DNA of 64,000 nt from Streptomyces sp. SCSIO 30461 (GTDB lineage: Bacteria > Actinomycetota > Actinomycetes > Streptomycetales > Streptomycetaceae), in the NCBI RefSeq assembly GCF_037023745.1, contig NZ_CP146101.1, forward strand, positions 2,534,001 through 2,598,000, given 5' to 3'. Of this stretch, positions 23,901 to 31,925 are shown piece by piece (position 1 is the stretch's first letter; every line of letters begins with the position of its first letter). Both the position numbers and the translations under genes were made by a program. The notes under the pieces are model-generated. The model did not search any database. It was not told the DNA's origin and saw only the letters and a program-made list of their open reading frames with translations.

Positions 23901-26032
23901 CGTTGGTGGTAGGGGGTGGTGGTGAGGTGTTGCTGGATGGTGTGGGGTGGGAGGGGGATGGAGGCCATGGTGCCGTGGCCGGTGAGGTGGTGGGTGATGA
24001 GTTTGGCGCGGAGGGCGATGATGCGGGCGGCGTCGTTGAGGGTGAGTGCGCCGCAGACGGTGGCGGCGGCTATTTCGCCTTGGGAGTGGCCGATGACGGC
24101 GTCGGGGGTGATGCCGAGGTGGTGCCAGAGTTCGGCGAGGGAGACCATGACGGCCCAGGTGATGGGTTGGACGATGTCGGCGCGGTCCAGGGGTGCGTGG
24201 GTGCGGAGGGTCTCGGTGGGGTCGTAGTCGATGTGGGGGGCGAGTGCGTTGGCGCATTCGTGGAATCGGTTGGCGAAGACGGGGCTGGTGTCGAGGAGTT
24301 CGGCGGCCATGCCGGTCCATTGGGTTCCCTGTCCGGGGAACACCAGCACCGTGCGGCCCGGAGTGCCTGCTGTGCCTTCGATGGTGGTGGTGCCGAGGGT
24401 GACGCGGCGGTGTTCGAACATCGGGCGGGTGGTTGCCAGTGAGTAGGCGATGTCGAGGGGGCGTGGTTCCCTGCCGTGGTCGCGCTCGCGTTCCAGGTGG
24501 TTCCGCAGCCGCTCGCTCTGAGCCCTGAGCGCGGGTTTGGAGCGGGCGGTGACGATCTGGGGGATGACGGGTAGCTCGCGGGTGGGTGCCTCGTCCTCGG
24601 CGGGTTCGGCCGCCTGGGGTGCTGGGGCCTGTTCGATGATGACGTGGGCGTTGGTGCCGCTGACGCCGAAGGAGGACACGCCGGCGCGGCGTGGGCGTCC
24701 GGTGTCGGGCCAGGTGCGGGGTTCGGTGAGCAGCTCGACTTGGCCGGTGTTCCAGTCCACCTGCGAGGAAGGGGTGTCGATGTGCAGGGTCTTGGGGAGC
24801 AGGCCGTTCTGTATCGCCATCACCATTTTGATGACTCCGCCGACACCTGCGGCGGCTTGGGCGTGTCCGATGTTCGACTTCAGCGAACCCAGCCACAGGG
24901 GTGTGCCTGCGGGGCGTTGGCCGTAGGTGGCCAGGAGGGCTTGGGCTTCGATGGGGTCGCCGAGTCGGGTGCCGGTGCCGTGGGCTTCGACGGCGTCCAC
25001 GTCGGTGGTGTCCAGTCCGGCATTCGTGAGGGCGGCACGGATGACGCGTTGCTGGGATGGGCCGTTGGGGGCGGTGAGTCCGTTGCTGGCGCCGTCCTGG
25101 TTCACCGCCGAACCGCGGATGACGGCGAGCACGCGGTGTCCCTTGCGGACGGCGTCGGAGAGTCGTTCGACCAGCAGTACGCCCGCGCCCTCGGCCCAGC
25201 CGGTGCCGTCGGCGCCTTCCGCGAACGCCTTGCACCGTCCGTCAGTGGCCAGACCCCGCTGCTGCGAGAACTCCACGAAGGTGGCAGGTGTGGACATGAC
25301 GGTGACGCCGCCTGCCAGGGCGAGGTCGCACTCACCCGCGCGCAGGGCCTGGGCCGCCTGATGGAGTGCCACCAGGGAGGACGAGCAGGCCGTGTCCACG
25401 GTGACAGCGGGTCCTTCGAGCCCGAGCGTGTAGGAGATGCGGCCGGAGACCACACTGCCGGAGGTGCCGGTACCGCCGTAGCCGCCCGCGTCCTCGCCGG
25501 AGGCGGTCCGGTCGGTGCCGTAGTCGTGGTACATCGAGCCGACGAACACGCCGGTGCGGGAGCCCTTCAGGGAGAGGGGATCGATGCCGGCGCGTTCCAG
25601 GGCCTCCCAGGAGGTCTCCAGCAGCAGCCGCTGCTGCGGGTCCATCGCCACCGCCTCGCGCGGCGAGATCCCGAAGAACTCCGCGTCGAACTCGCCCGCC
25701 TCGTGCAGGAAGCCGCCCTCACGCACATAGGAGTGCCCCGGAACACCCGGCTCGGGATCGAACAGGGACTCCACGTCCCAACCGCGGTCGGTCGGGAACG
25801 GCGACACCGCGTCCGCACCCGAGGACACCAACTCCCACAACGCCTCCGGCGAACCGACCCCACCAGGGAAACGGCACGCCATCCCCACGATCGCGACGGG
25901 CTCGCTGCCGCGCTCCTCGACCGCACGCAGCTTCTCTCGGGTCTCGTGCAGCTCGGCCATGGCCCGGCGTAGGTAGTCGCGGAGCCTGCCCTCGTTGCCG
26001 ATGGCGTCGTTGTGGGTTTCTTTAGCGGACAC
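14912..26032 (-). CDS. type I PKS, modules 4 and 5 (KS-AT-KR0-ACP / KS-AT-DH-ER-KR-ACP), TylGIII-like
   Basis: Predicted 3706-aa two-module PKS. Module 4: KS (Cys216), AT (about 556-903, GHSQGEI), a KR whose NADPH motif has decayed to VVGDIAAVAG (near 1145), and ACP (Ser1455 in GFNSV). It should leave a ketone, as at C9 of tylactone. Module 5: KS (Cys1689, DTACSAS), AT (Ser2150 in GHSQGEI with DTAGHS near 2249, the ethylmalonyl-type signature), DH (His2457 in HALMGTALLPG), ER (HAAAGGVGMAALQ near 3070), KR (VTGGTGTLG near 3248, AGVLADG B-type-like) and ACP (Ser3564). Full reduction with an ethyl branch matches tylosin module 5. GTG 26032 is chosen because AGGGGAGAG lies just upstream; it is 31 bp from the previous gene. 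Substrates are predicted from motifs only. Confidence 0.95.
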   Translation of the reverse strand: MSAKETHNDAIGNEGRLRDYLRRAMAELHETREKLRAVEERGSEPVAIVGMACRFPGGVGSPEALWELVSSGADAVSPFPTDRGWDVESLFDPEPGVPGHSYVREGGFLHEAGEFDAEFFGISPREAVAMDPQQRLLLETSWEALERAGIDPLSLKGSRTGVFVGSMYHDYGTDRTASGEDAGGYGGTGTSGSVVSGRISYTLGLEGPAVTVDTACSSSLVALHQAAQALRAGECDLALAGGVTVMSTPATFVEFSQQRGLATDGRCKAFAEGADGTGWAEGAGVLLVERLSDAVRKGHRVLAVIRGSAVNQDGASNGLTAPNGPSQQRVIRAALTNAGLDTTDVDAVEAHGTGTRLGDPIEAQALLATYGQRPAGTPLWLGSLKSNIGHAQAAAGVGGVIKMVMAIQNGLLPKTLHIDTPSSQVDWNTGQVELLTEPRTWPDTGRPRRAGVSSFGVSGTNAHVIIEQAPAPQAAEPAEDEAPTRELPVIPQIVTARSKPALRAQSERLRNHLERERDHGREPRPLDIAYSLATTRPMFEHRRVTLGTTTIEGTAGTPGRTVLVFPGQGTQWTGMAAELLDTSPVFANRFHECANALAPHIDYDPTETLRTHAPLDRADIVQPITWAVMVSLAELWHHLGITPDAVIGHSQGEIAAATVCGALTLNDAARIIALRAKLITHHLTGHGTMASIPLPPHTIQQHLTTTPYHQRITIAATNGPNSTIIAGDNEAITHTITTYQNQNIRARHIPVDYPSHSTHVQHIKNQLLDALTPIKPRPSHTPFYSTVHATHITDTTTLTPDYWYQNLRQTVRFEETIRLLLDNGHTTYIETSAHPVLTTGIHETTDTTPHHITTTGTLRRNEGGLQRLLTSAAHLFTHGTNINWTNLFHHTNPQTINLPTYPFQHQHYWHQPTTPTNTTTHPTDTWRYRTTWKHLHHTQTPTLKGRWLLVIPETLTNTETTQLAQQTLRDHGATVEPLIVNPAAADRSLLRARLAETTDRPETEPLTGILSLLALTQDTHPDHPTVPLGLASTLTLTQAAADAGTEARLWAVTSGAVAVSPAESPSPVQAQIWGLGRVAALELPVCWGGLADLPATADARAFQQLAGVLAAPGTDDQVAVRSSGTYGRRLVQAPAAPAAVRTRPRGTVLVVGDIAAVAGPLAGHLLDGGAERIVLSGLTGTLADEIATPGGPLAGLADRTTVVPCELDDQEGLRALLAAHTPSAVYVAPPTAPLTTLTETTMEGFAASIDAKTGLATRLDALLADTELDAFVVFSSVAGVWGGAGQGGYAAGTAYLDALADGRRDRGLPATSVAWTPWQDVAAGPAAEQLFRTGVSFLDPERALDMLDGIVARGETGITVADIDWERFEPAYTAARPSALLDELPAVRRLRAAERAAADERDTTGLAAVLRDKSDEEQQRELVRLVRTHVAAVLGHATGDGIAPDRAFKELGFNSVTAVELRNRLREATGLSLAPSLVFDHPTTAAVARHLRDLASGVQEPDTAAPFVTAPAGGDGEPIAIVSMACRFPGGINTPDELWHLVARGGDAITAFPTNRGWDLDGLYDPDPEAQGRTYVREGGFLHEATDFDPEFFGISPREALAMDPQQRLLLETSWEALERAGIDPNVLRGSRTGVFVGTNGQHYMPLLQNGEEDFDGYLGTGNSASVMSGRLSYVFGLEGPAVTVDTACSASLVALHLAVQSLRRGECGMALVGGATVMSTPEMLVEFSRQRVMSPSGRSRAFAAGADGVALGEGAGMLLVERLSDAERNGHPVLAVIRGSAVNQDGASNGLTAPNGPSQQRVIRQALADAGLRPEDIDAVEAHGTGTELGDPIEAQAVLATYGDARPAGDPLWLGSVKSNIGHTQAAAGVAGVIKMVLALRGNTLPRTLHVDEPTPRVDWSAGAVSLLTDDVPWPERATLRRAAVSAFGISGTNAHVIVEEAPRPDSTAGTADDGGQGGVEDTNWWEEVTVPLLFSARSESALRAQAARLRAGLVEHPGMHPADAGYTLMTARSRFEHRAAVIGESREELLDALNSLAQDRPHLAVLRGTAGPSDRIAFVFPGQGSQWPAMAEGLLDRSPAFRESAQACDTALRSYLDWSVMDVLRQVPGAPALSRVDVVQPVLFTMMVSLAEAWRAIGVHPDAVVGHSQGEIAAACVSGGLSLDDAARIVALRSQAWLTLAGKGGMLAVSLPAEEIRPRLERFGDRLSVAAVNSPGTAAVAGDPEALRELLEELTAEGIHARAIPGVDTAGHSAQVDALRDHLMEVLAPVSPRTGQIPFYSTVTGGLLDTAALDSAYWYRNMREPVEFEQATRSLIADGYEVFLEPSPHPMLATSLQETVADACGRAAVLGTLRREKGGARWFGAALGMAHISGVEIDADALFGTDSRHVDLPTYPFQRERYWYHAPARRGDAAGIGIREAGHPLLGGGVELPESGSVVYTARLGSDTQPWLADHALMGTALLPGAALMDLALWAGRQHGCDRLDELILQAPVVLPDNGAIELSLLVTAADEAGKRTLTVHSREAGVDPGSPWRRHAEAVVASVDGGPAPAAPASADGAWPPAAAQPATGTDPESFYEQFTGRGYDYGPLFRGFRAGWTEGTTVHAEVALPQHADETTAGFGLHPALLDAALQAMSLGSFFPEDGTARMPFAVRGVRLYAEGVARLRVSISPAGAEAVRLLCTDDTGRPVLAVDELVVRTVSDEQLTAGPAGGSKRNGSLYEVDWQQLPVTQALPVRRIAVVGEDHAKIATALEATGNAGEWYPDLEALFEAVSVGQAPDTVVVSFPHLPCPDARSAHTTAHRALDLAQAWLEHGSALSGTTLVLVTRGAVAAGGDDEPGDPAAATLWGLVRSAQSEEPGRFALLDVDTDSVNVTALTAALACGEPQAAVRGSAVRVPRLVRTGADGARGDVLLPPAESTSWRLATSGTGTMEGLRLAAAPDALGELLEGQVRVSVRAAGLNFRDTLIALGMYPGDAAVMGAEGAGVVTEVGPGVTGLAPGDRVLGMWTGGFGPYAIADHRMVAPIPTGWTYAEAASVPAVFLTAQYALTRLAKAEPGQSVLVHAAAGGVGMAALQLARHHGLTVYATASTGKWDTLRHLGLGDEAISDSRTLGFADAFLTETGGDGVDIVLNSLAGEFVDAGLRLLPRGGHFLELGKADVRDPRRIAADHPGTVYQAFDLVQAGPETVGEMLRELLALFEAGVLVSLPMTTYEIRHAREAFRALSQARHTGKLVLTLPPSFGPYGTVLVTGGTGTLGSAVARHLVAEHGVRHLVLAGRQGLEADGAPELAAELTALGAEVAVRACDAGDREQLAALLAAIPRDQPLTGVVHTAGVLADGTLPTLTPEVLDTALHPKVDAVLNLHDLTRDLDLSAFIMYSSSSALFGSPGQGGYAAANAFLDAFAGYRRSLGLPAVSLAWGLWSSSSRMAEHLDQSGMHRRLARGGIMPLTDAEGLALFDSAQTVDNPLLVPIRLNHAALRAAGPVPAFLSSLVDGADTRSGRRAQEGPAETLADRLAGLSAEGQAEVVLEAVRTHAAAVLNHGGPESIVVDRAFKELGFDSLTAVEMRNRLAAATGLRLAATLVFDHPTPEALAAHLRRELAAEGAAAAPAAPDARGTSVMAELDRLEALFGTLAGQAADSAVTDETAHKEIANRLTALAGLWGGIGSGSGGTHLADSEGESVAASIEDAEDDEIFAFIDERF
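23321..24367 (-). repeat. homogenised AT block, copy in module 4
   Basis: Second copy of the 1047-bp AT block. It differs from the module 6 copy at only a few positions noticed by eye, for example TTTTGG instead of TTCTGG near 23808 and CGGTTGGCG near 24270 (Asn instead of Asp in FANRFHE). In this module the identity to module 1 continues far beyond the block on both sides (22881-25903). Confidence 0.95.
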
Positions 26033-26063
26033 AGCTCTCCCCTGGAGGTGTCGGTGCCGGGCT

Positions 26064-29000
26064 TCAGGCGGTGCGGAAGCCGCTGTCGAGCATCTGGAAC
26101 AGCTCGTCGTCGGAGGCGGAATGGAGTAGCGCGGTGACATCGCCGGTGTCCGGGATGCCCGGCTCCGGGATGTGCCCGGCCGGGGTCGCGGCGGCGGTGC
26201 CGAGGTCGGCGAGCAGTGCTTCGAGGCGGCCGGCCACGGTCTGCCGGGCCCCTTCGTCGAGGACGGACTGAGCCGCGGCCTCGGAGAGTTGGTCGAGCAG
26301 AGCCAGTACGGACGCCTCGGCTCCCGGCAGCTCCCCGTCGAGGTGATCGGCGAGGGCCAGGGGCGTCGGGTGGTCGAAAACCAGAGTCGCCGTCAGCCGC
26401 AGTCCGGTGGCCGTGGTGAGCCGGTTGCGCAGTTCCACGGCGGTGAGCGAATCGAAGCCCGCTTCCTTGAAGTTGCGGGCGGCGGCGATCTCGGCCGGGC
26501 CGGTGTGGCCGAGTACGGCCGCCACCTCGGTGCGTACGAGATCGAGGAGGAACGCGGCGCGTTCGGCCCTGGGCAGGACCGCGACCCTGTCGGCGAATCC
26601 GGCGAGCTCCGAAGGCCGTGTGGCTGCGCTACCTGCGGCCGGTTGCGGGGTGCGTGCGTCCGGGCGGCGGGCGGTGGGTCCGGCGAGGGTGCGCAGGACC
26701 TCAGGCCGGGCACTGCCGGTGTCCCGGGCCGCGGCGGGGTCGATGCGCAACGGCAGCAGAACCGGTTCCTCGCGGGTGCAGGCCGCGTCGAAGAGGGCGA
26801 GGGCCTCCGGATACGGGAGGGAGACGAGTCCGCTGCGGCGCAGCCGGGCGGCGTCGGCTCCGGCGAGTTCGCCGGCCATGCCCTCACCCGCCCAGGGGCC
26901 CCAGGCGAGGGAGAGGACGGGCAGGCCTTGGGCGCGCCGCCAGGAGGCGAAGGCGTCCAGGTAGGCGTTGGCGGCGGCGTAGGTGGCCTGGCCCGCACTG
27001 CCGATGAGCCCGGCCGCGGAGGAGAAGAGGACGAACGCGTCGAGGTCCAGGTCGCGGGTGAGCTCGTGCAGGACGCGGACGGCGTCGGCCTTGGGCCGCA
27101 GTACGGCGGCGAGGCGGTCGGCGTTCTGGCCGGTGACCAGACCGTCGTCGGTGACGCCCGCGGTGTGGACCACGCCGGTCAGCGGGTGGGCCGAGGGCAG
27201 TTCGGCCAGGAGTGTGCCGAGAGCCTCGCGGTCGGCGGCGTCGCAGGCGGCGATACGGACCGTCGCTCCGGCCTCGGTGAGTTCGGCGGCGAGTGCGGCC
27301 GCCTCGGGGGCGTACGCGCCGCGCCGACTGGTCAGCAGCAGCCGGCGTACGCCGTGCCGGTGGACCAGATGGCGGGCGACGGCGGCGCCGAGGCTGCCGG
27401 TGCCGCCGGTGACGAGCACGGTGCCCTCGGAGCTCCAGACGGTGCCGGTGGAGGGTTCCGCTGCGGGTGCGGCGCGGACCACGGCCGGGGCGTGCGGAAC
27501 CCCGGAGCGCAGGGCCAGCTGCCCGGTCGTGTCGCCGCGGGTGAGAGTAGCGGCCAGGGCGGCGTACGAGGCAGGGGCGCCGTCGAGGTCGGCGAGGGCG
27601 AAGCGGCCGGGGTGCTCGGTCTGGGCGGAGCGCAGCAGGCCCCAGGCCGTCGCAGCCGAGGGGTCGGTGACGGGACCGGCGCAGTCCACGGCGCCGTGGG
27701 TGAGCAGGGTCAGGCGGGCCGCGGCGAGGTGTTCGGCGGCCAGCCAGGCCTGGGCGAGTGCGAGAGCGCGGGCCCCGGCTTCGTGCGGGTCTCGTGCTCC
27801 CCGCAGGTCGGCGAGCACCTGGACGGCGCGGCCGTCGGTGGCCCGTATGCCGTCCAGGTCGTGCGGCGCGCAGTGCCTCACGCGCGCACCGGCGTCGGCC
27901 AGGGCTTCGGCCAAGGCCGGGTCGTGGTCGTCCAGGAGATACCAGTCGGTCGACTGGACGGCGGTGGCGGACACCCTGCCGGCGGGTGCGGCGGGCAGTG
28001 GGTTCCAGGTGGGCCGCAGCAGCGGCCCGGTGCCGGAGGCGGCGACGCGGGCGGCGGAGATCCGGCGCATGGCCAGGGAGCCGGCGGCGAAGACGGCGCG
28101 GCCATCGGGGTCGGCTGCGGTGACCGCGACGGCGTCGGGGCCTGCGGGGGAGATCCGGACACGCAGGGCGTCGGCGCCTGCGGCGTACAGGGTGGCGCCG
28201 GTCCAGGCGAAGGGGACGAGCCCGTGGGCGCCCTCGCGGGTGGCGGTGACGGCGTGCAGGGCGGAGTCGAGGAGTGCGGGATGGAGCCCGTACCCAGGTG
28301 CCTCGGCGGCCTCGGGCTGGGGCAGGACGGCATACGCGTAGACGTCGTCGCCGAGCCGCCAGGCGGCCTGCAGGCCCTGGAACGCGGGTCCGTAGCCGAT
28401 GCCGGCCGCGACGAACCGCTCGTACTCTCCTTCGATCGAGACGGGTTCGGCGCCCTCGGGCGGCCAGGTCCCGGTAAGGCCCGTGAGGTCGGGATCGGTG
28501 GCGGACGGCCCTGCCTCGGGCGAGGTGTGGCCGGTGGCGTGCAGGACCCAGCCGGTGTCGGCGGCGGCACGGTCGTCGGCCGGAGCGGAGTGGACGGCGA
28601 TGGGCCGGGTGCCGTCGGCGGCGGCTGGGCCGTGCCAAAGGCGCAGCCGGACGGGCGCGTCCTCGGGGAGCACGAGCGGGTTCTCGAAGGCGAGCTCCGC
28701 GACGCCGCCCTCGCCGGCGGCGGTCAGGGCGAGTTCGAGCAGGGCCGTGCCGGGCACTACCGGACGGCCCGCGAGGGTGTGCTCGGCCGTCCACGGGTGG
28801 GTGCGGGTGGACAGCGTGGCCGTCCATACCGTGCCCTGGGAGTCCGGGAGTTCGACCGTGGCGGCCAGCAGGGGGTGCTCGGCAGGGGCGACGCCGGCGG
28901 CGGCCAGCGGGGCCCGCGGGGTGGGGGCGTCGAGCCAGAAGCGGCTGCGCTGGAAGGCGTAGGTGGGCAGCCGGCCGGCGAGGGCTGTGCCGGCTCCGGG

Positions 29001-31925
29001 CCCGGGAACGGGGGCGGTGGGCACCAGCAGACCGTGCACGTGGGCGGTGGCCATGGCCTGCTCGAAAGCGGAGTCCTCGGGGCGGCCGCGGCGCAGTACG
29101 GAGAGGGTGACGGGGGCCGCGCCTGCCTGCCGCGAGTCCGGCTCGTCGGTGTCGAGGAGAGTGCGGCTGAGCGCCGTGAGCACGGCGTCCGGGCCGAGTT
29201 CGACGAAGGTGTCGATGCCCTCTGCGCGCAGGGCGCGCAGACCGTCGAGGAACCGCACCGGGCGGCGCGCATGGCGGACCCAGTGGTCCGCGTCGCACAG
29301 CGCATCGCCGACGGCGATTTCTCCGGTCAGGTTCGACATGACAGGAATCTTGGGCGGGCGGTATGCGAGACCGCGAGCGATCGTTTCGAACTGTGTCAAC
29401 ATGCCGTCCATGTGGGGCGAGTGGAAGGCGTGACTGACTTTCAGGAGTTTGGCGGCGCGACCTCGGCCCTTCCAGTGCCCGACCAGTTCGCCGACGGCGT
29501 CCGCGTTCCCGGCGATGACGACAGCGGCGGGCCCGTTGACGGCTGCGAGGTCGAGTTCCGTCTCCCGGCCGGCGAGTTGGGGCGCTAGCTCATCGGCACT
29601 CGCGGCTATGGCGCCCATGGCGCCGCCCTCGGGTAGCTCGCCCATGAGGCGTCCGCGGGCGGCGACCAGGCGGGCCGCGTCGACGAGGGTGAACACCCCC
29701 GCGACATAGGCGGCTGTTATCTCGCCGACGGAGTGACCGGTCACGGCATCGGGGCGCAGGCCGCGGGAGGTGACGAGCGCGTACAGGGCGGCTTCCAGCG
29801 CGAACAGCGCGGGCTGGGTGTACTCGGTGCGGTCGAGCAGCGCGGCATCGGGCGAACCGGGCTGGGCGAACATCACCTCGCGCAGCGGGCGCCGCAGGTG
29901 CGGGGCGAAGGCGGCGCAGATCCGGTCGAGACTGCGGGCGAACTCCGGTTGGGATTCGTATAGTTCATGGCCCATGCCGGGGCGCTGGCTGCCCTGGCCG
30001 GTGAAGAGGAAGGCGGTGCGGCGGCCTGTGGCGGCGCGGCCGGTGATCATACGGGACGGGTCGCCGCCCTCTCCGGCGGCCAGGGTCTCGACTCCGCGCA
30101 GCAGTTCCGCGGTGTCCGTTCCGAGGATGACGGCCCGCTGCGGGAACGCGGTGCGCTGGTGGGCGAGAGCGGAGGCCACAGCGGCTGGATCGGCCGGGTT
30201 TCCGGCGCGGTCGTCGGCGGCGATGTGGTCGACGAGCCGACGGGCCTGGGCGCGCAGGGCGGTCTCGTCGCGGGCTGACAGGGCCCAGGCGAGGGTGCCG
30301 GAGTCCGGGTGGGGCCCGGCGGCCGGGCGGTCCGCCCGGTCCGCCGGGTCTTCCCGGTCCGCGGGGGCTGCCATGCCCGCGGCAGGGGTGTCGGCAGCCG
30401 GGGTGCCCGCGGCGGGTTCGGTGGTGTGTTCGGGGGCGGCGGCGGTGCCGGGGGAGGACCGGATGTCCACGCCCGCGGCTGCTTCGGCGGAGGCGTGGTC
30501 CGCCTCCAGGATGACGTGGGCGTTGGTGCCGCTGGCGCCGAAGGCCGACACCCCGGCCCGGCGGGGTTCGCCCGGCCGCTCGGGCCAGGGGGTGTGCTCG
30601 GTGAGGAGGGAGACCGCACCGGCCGACCAGTCGATCCGCGTGGACGGTACGTCGGCGTGCAGGGTCCGGGGTAGCGCGCCGTGCCGCATGGCCAGCACGG
30701 TCTTGATGAGGCCGGCGACGCCCGCGGTGGCCTGTGTGTGCCCGATGTTGGACTTGAGGGAGCCGAGCAGCAGCGGAGAGGCGGCGGAGCGGCCCTGGCC
30801 GTACGTGGCGAGCAGCGCCTGCGCCTCGATGGGGTCGCCCAGCTTGGTACCGGTGCCGTGCGCCTCGACGGCGTCGACCTGGTCGGATGTGAGCCGGGCA
30901 TTCGCGAGCGCGGCACGGATGACGCGTTGCTGTGCGGGGCCGTTGGGGGCGGTGAGGCCCGCTCCGGTGCCGTCTTGGTTGACGGCTGAGCCACGGATGA
31001 CGGCCAGGACGGTACGGCCTTCACGGCGGGCGTCGGAGAGTCGCTGGAGGAGCAGCATGCCGGCGCCCTCGCCGAAGCCGGTGCCGTCGGCGCCGTCGGA
31101 GAAGGCCTTGCAGCGGCCGTCCGGTGCGAGTCCGCGCTGCCGGGAGAAGTCGATGAACATCGTCGGCGTGGACAGGACCGTCGCGCCGCCGGCCAGCGCG
31201 AGGTCGCATTCTCCTGCCCGCAGGGCCTGCGCGGCGAGGTGAACGGCGACGAGCGAGGAGGAGCAGGCGGTGTCGACGGTGATCGCGGGGCCGCGCAGCC
31301 CGAAGGTGTAGGAGACGCGGCCGGAGGCGACGCTGCCGGCGCTGCCGTTGACGAGATAGCCCTCCAGGCCGTCGGGGAGCCGGCCGCCGGGTATGTGCGG
31401 GACGCGGGCGCCGTAGTCGTCGTACATGACGCCCGTGTACACGCCCGTTCGGCTGTCGCGCACGGTGTCACCGCGGATGCCGGCGCGTTCCAGGGCCTCC
31501 CAGGAGGTCTCAAGCAGCAGCCGCTGCTGCGGGTCCATGGCGAGGGCCTCGCGCGGGGAGATCCCGAAGAACTCCGGGTCGAAGTCCGCGCAGTCGTGGA
31601 GGAAGCCGCCTTCGCGGGCGTAGCTGGTGCCGTGCGCGTCAGGGTCCGGGTCGTAGAGGGCCGCCAGATCCCAGCCGCGGTCTTCGGGCAGGGCGGAGAT
31701 GGCGTCGGTGCCGGACTCCAGGAGCTTCCAGAGCGCCTCGGGGGTGTCGGCCCCGCCGGGGAGCCGGCAGCTCATCGAGACGATGGCGATCGGCTCCCGG
31801 GCGGCTTCGGCCGCCTCTTCGGCGGTGCGCAGCCGGGTGCGGGTGGCGACGAGTTCCGCGGTGACGCGCTTGAGGTAGTCACGGACCTTGGCGTCGTTGG
31901 CGTCGTTGGCGGCGCTTCCGGTCAC
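26064..31925 (-). CDS. type I PKS, module 3 (KS-AT-DH-KR-ACP), TylGII-like
   Basis: Predicted 1953-aa PKS protein adding malonyl and leaving a double bond. Order: N-terminal docking coiled coil ([20 protein letters not shown]), KS (Cys221 in DTACSSS), AT (Ser732 in GHSVGEI and HAFHSPH, malonyl type), DH (His1049 in [11 protein letters not shown]), KR (VTGGTGSLG near 1500; AGVTDDG suggests B-type; YAAANA), ACP (Ser1826 in GFDSL) and a C-terminal docking region. GTG 31925 overlaps the PKS I stop as GTGA and has GAGGAG upstream, so translation is coupled. The malonyl AT plus DH-KR is exactly the content of TylGII. Its AT does not belong to the homogenised AT family and has ordinary GC-rich codon use. 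Confidence 0.95.
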   Translation of the reverse strand: MTGSAANDANDAKVRDYLKRVTAELVATRTRLRTAEEAAEAAREPIAIVSMSCRLPGGADTPEALWKLLESGTDAISALPEDRGWDLAALYDPDPDAHGTSYAREGGFLHDCADFDPEFFGISPREALAMDPQQRLLLETSWEALERAGIRGDTVRDSRTGVYTGVMYDDYGARVPHIPGGRLPDGLEGYLVNGSAGSVASGRVSYTFGLRGPAITVDTACSSSLVAVHLAAQALRAGECDLALAGGATVLSTPTMFIDFSRQRGLAPDGRCKAFSDGADGTGFGEGAGMLLLQRLSDARREGRTVLAVIRGSAVNQDGTGAGLTAPNGPAQQRVIRAALANARLTSDQVDAVEAHGTGTKLGDPIEAQALLATYGQGRSAASPLLLGSLKSNIGHTQATAGVAGLIKTVLAMRHGALPRTLHADVPSTRIDWSAGAVSLLTEHTPWPERPGEPRRAGVSAFGASGTNAHVILEADHASAEAAAGVDIRSSPGTAAAPEHTTEPAAGTPAADTPAAGMAAPADREDPADRADRPAAGPHPDSGTLAWALSARDETALRAQARRLVDHIAADDRAGNPADPAAVASALAHQRTAFPQRAVILGTDTAELLRGVETLAAGEGGDPSRMITGRAATGRRTAFLFTGQGSQRPGMGHELYESQPEFARSLDRICAAFAPHLRRPLREVMFAQPGSPDAALLDRTEYTQPALFALEAALYALVTSRGLRPDAVTGHSVGEITAAYVAGVFTLVDAARLVAARGRLMGELPEGGAMGAIAASADELAPQLAGRETELDLAAVNGPAAVVIAGNADAVGELVGHWKGRGRAAKLLKVSHAFHSPHMDGMLTQFETIARGLAYRPPKIPVMSNLTGEIAVGDALCDADHWVRHARRPVRFLDGLRALRAEGIDTFVELGPDAVLTALSRTLLDTDEPDSRQAGAAPVTLSVLRRGRPEDSAFEQAMATAHVHGLLVPTAPVPGPGAGTALAGRLPTYAFQRSRFWLDAPTPRAPLAAAGVAPAEHPLLAATVELPDSQGTVWTATLSTRTHPWTAEHTLAGRPVVPGTALLELALTAAGEGGVAELAFENPLVLPEDAPVRLRLWHGPAAADGTRPIAVHSAPADDRAAADTGWVLHATGHTSPEAGPSATDPDLTGLTGTWPPEGAEPVSIEGEYERFVAAGIGYGPAFQGLQAAWRLGDDVYAYAVLPQPEAAEAPGYGLHPALLDSALHAVTATREGAHGLVPFAWTGATLYAAGADALRVRISPAGPDAVAVTAADPDGRAVFAAGSLAMRRISAARVAASGTGPLLRPTWNPLPAAPAGRVSATAVQSTDWYLLDDHDPALAEALADAGARVRHCAPHDLDGIRATDGRAVQVLADLRGARDPHEAGARALALAQAWLAAEHLAAARLTLLTHGAVDCAGPVTDPSAATAWGLLRSAQTEHPGRFALADLDGAPASYAALAATLTRGDTTGQLALRSGVPHAPAVVRAAPAAEPSTGTVWSSEGTVLVTGGTGSLGAAVARHLVHRHGVRRLLLTSRRGAYAPEAAALAAELTEAGATVRIAACDAADREALGTLLAELPSAHPLTGVVHTAGVTDDGLVTGQNADRLAAVLRPKADAVRVLHELTRDLDLDAFVLFSSAAGLIGSAGQATYAAANAYLDAFASWRRAQGLPVLSLAWGPWAGEGMAGELAGADAARLRRSGLVSLPYPEALALFDAACTREEPVLLPLRIDPAAARDTGSARPEVLRTLAGPTARRPDARTPQPAAGSAATRPSELAGFADRVAVLPRAERAAFLLDLVRTEVAAVLGHTGPAEIAAARNFKEAGFDSLTAVELRNRLTTATGLRLTATLVFDHPTPLALADHLDGELPGAEASVLALLDQLSEAAAQSVLDEGARQTVAGRLEALLADLGTAAATPAGHIPEPGIPDTGDVTALLHSASDDELFQMLDSGFRTA

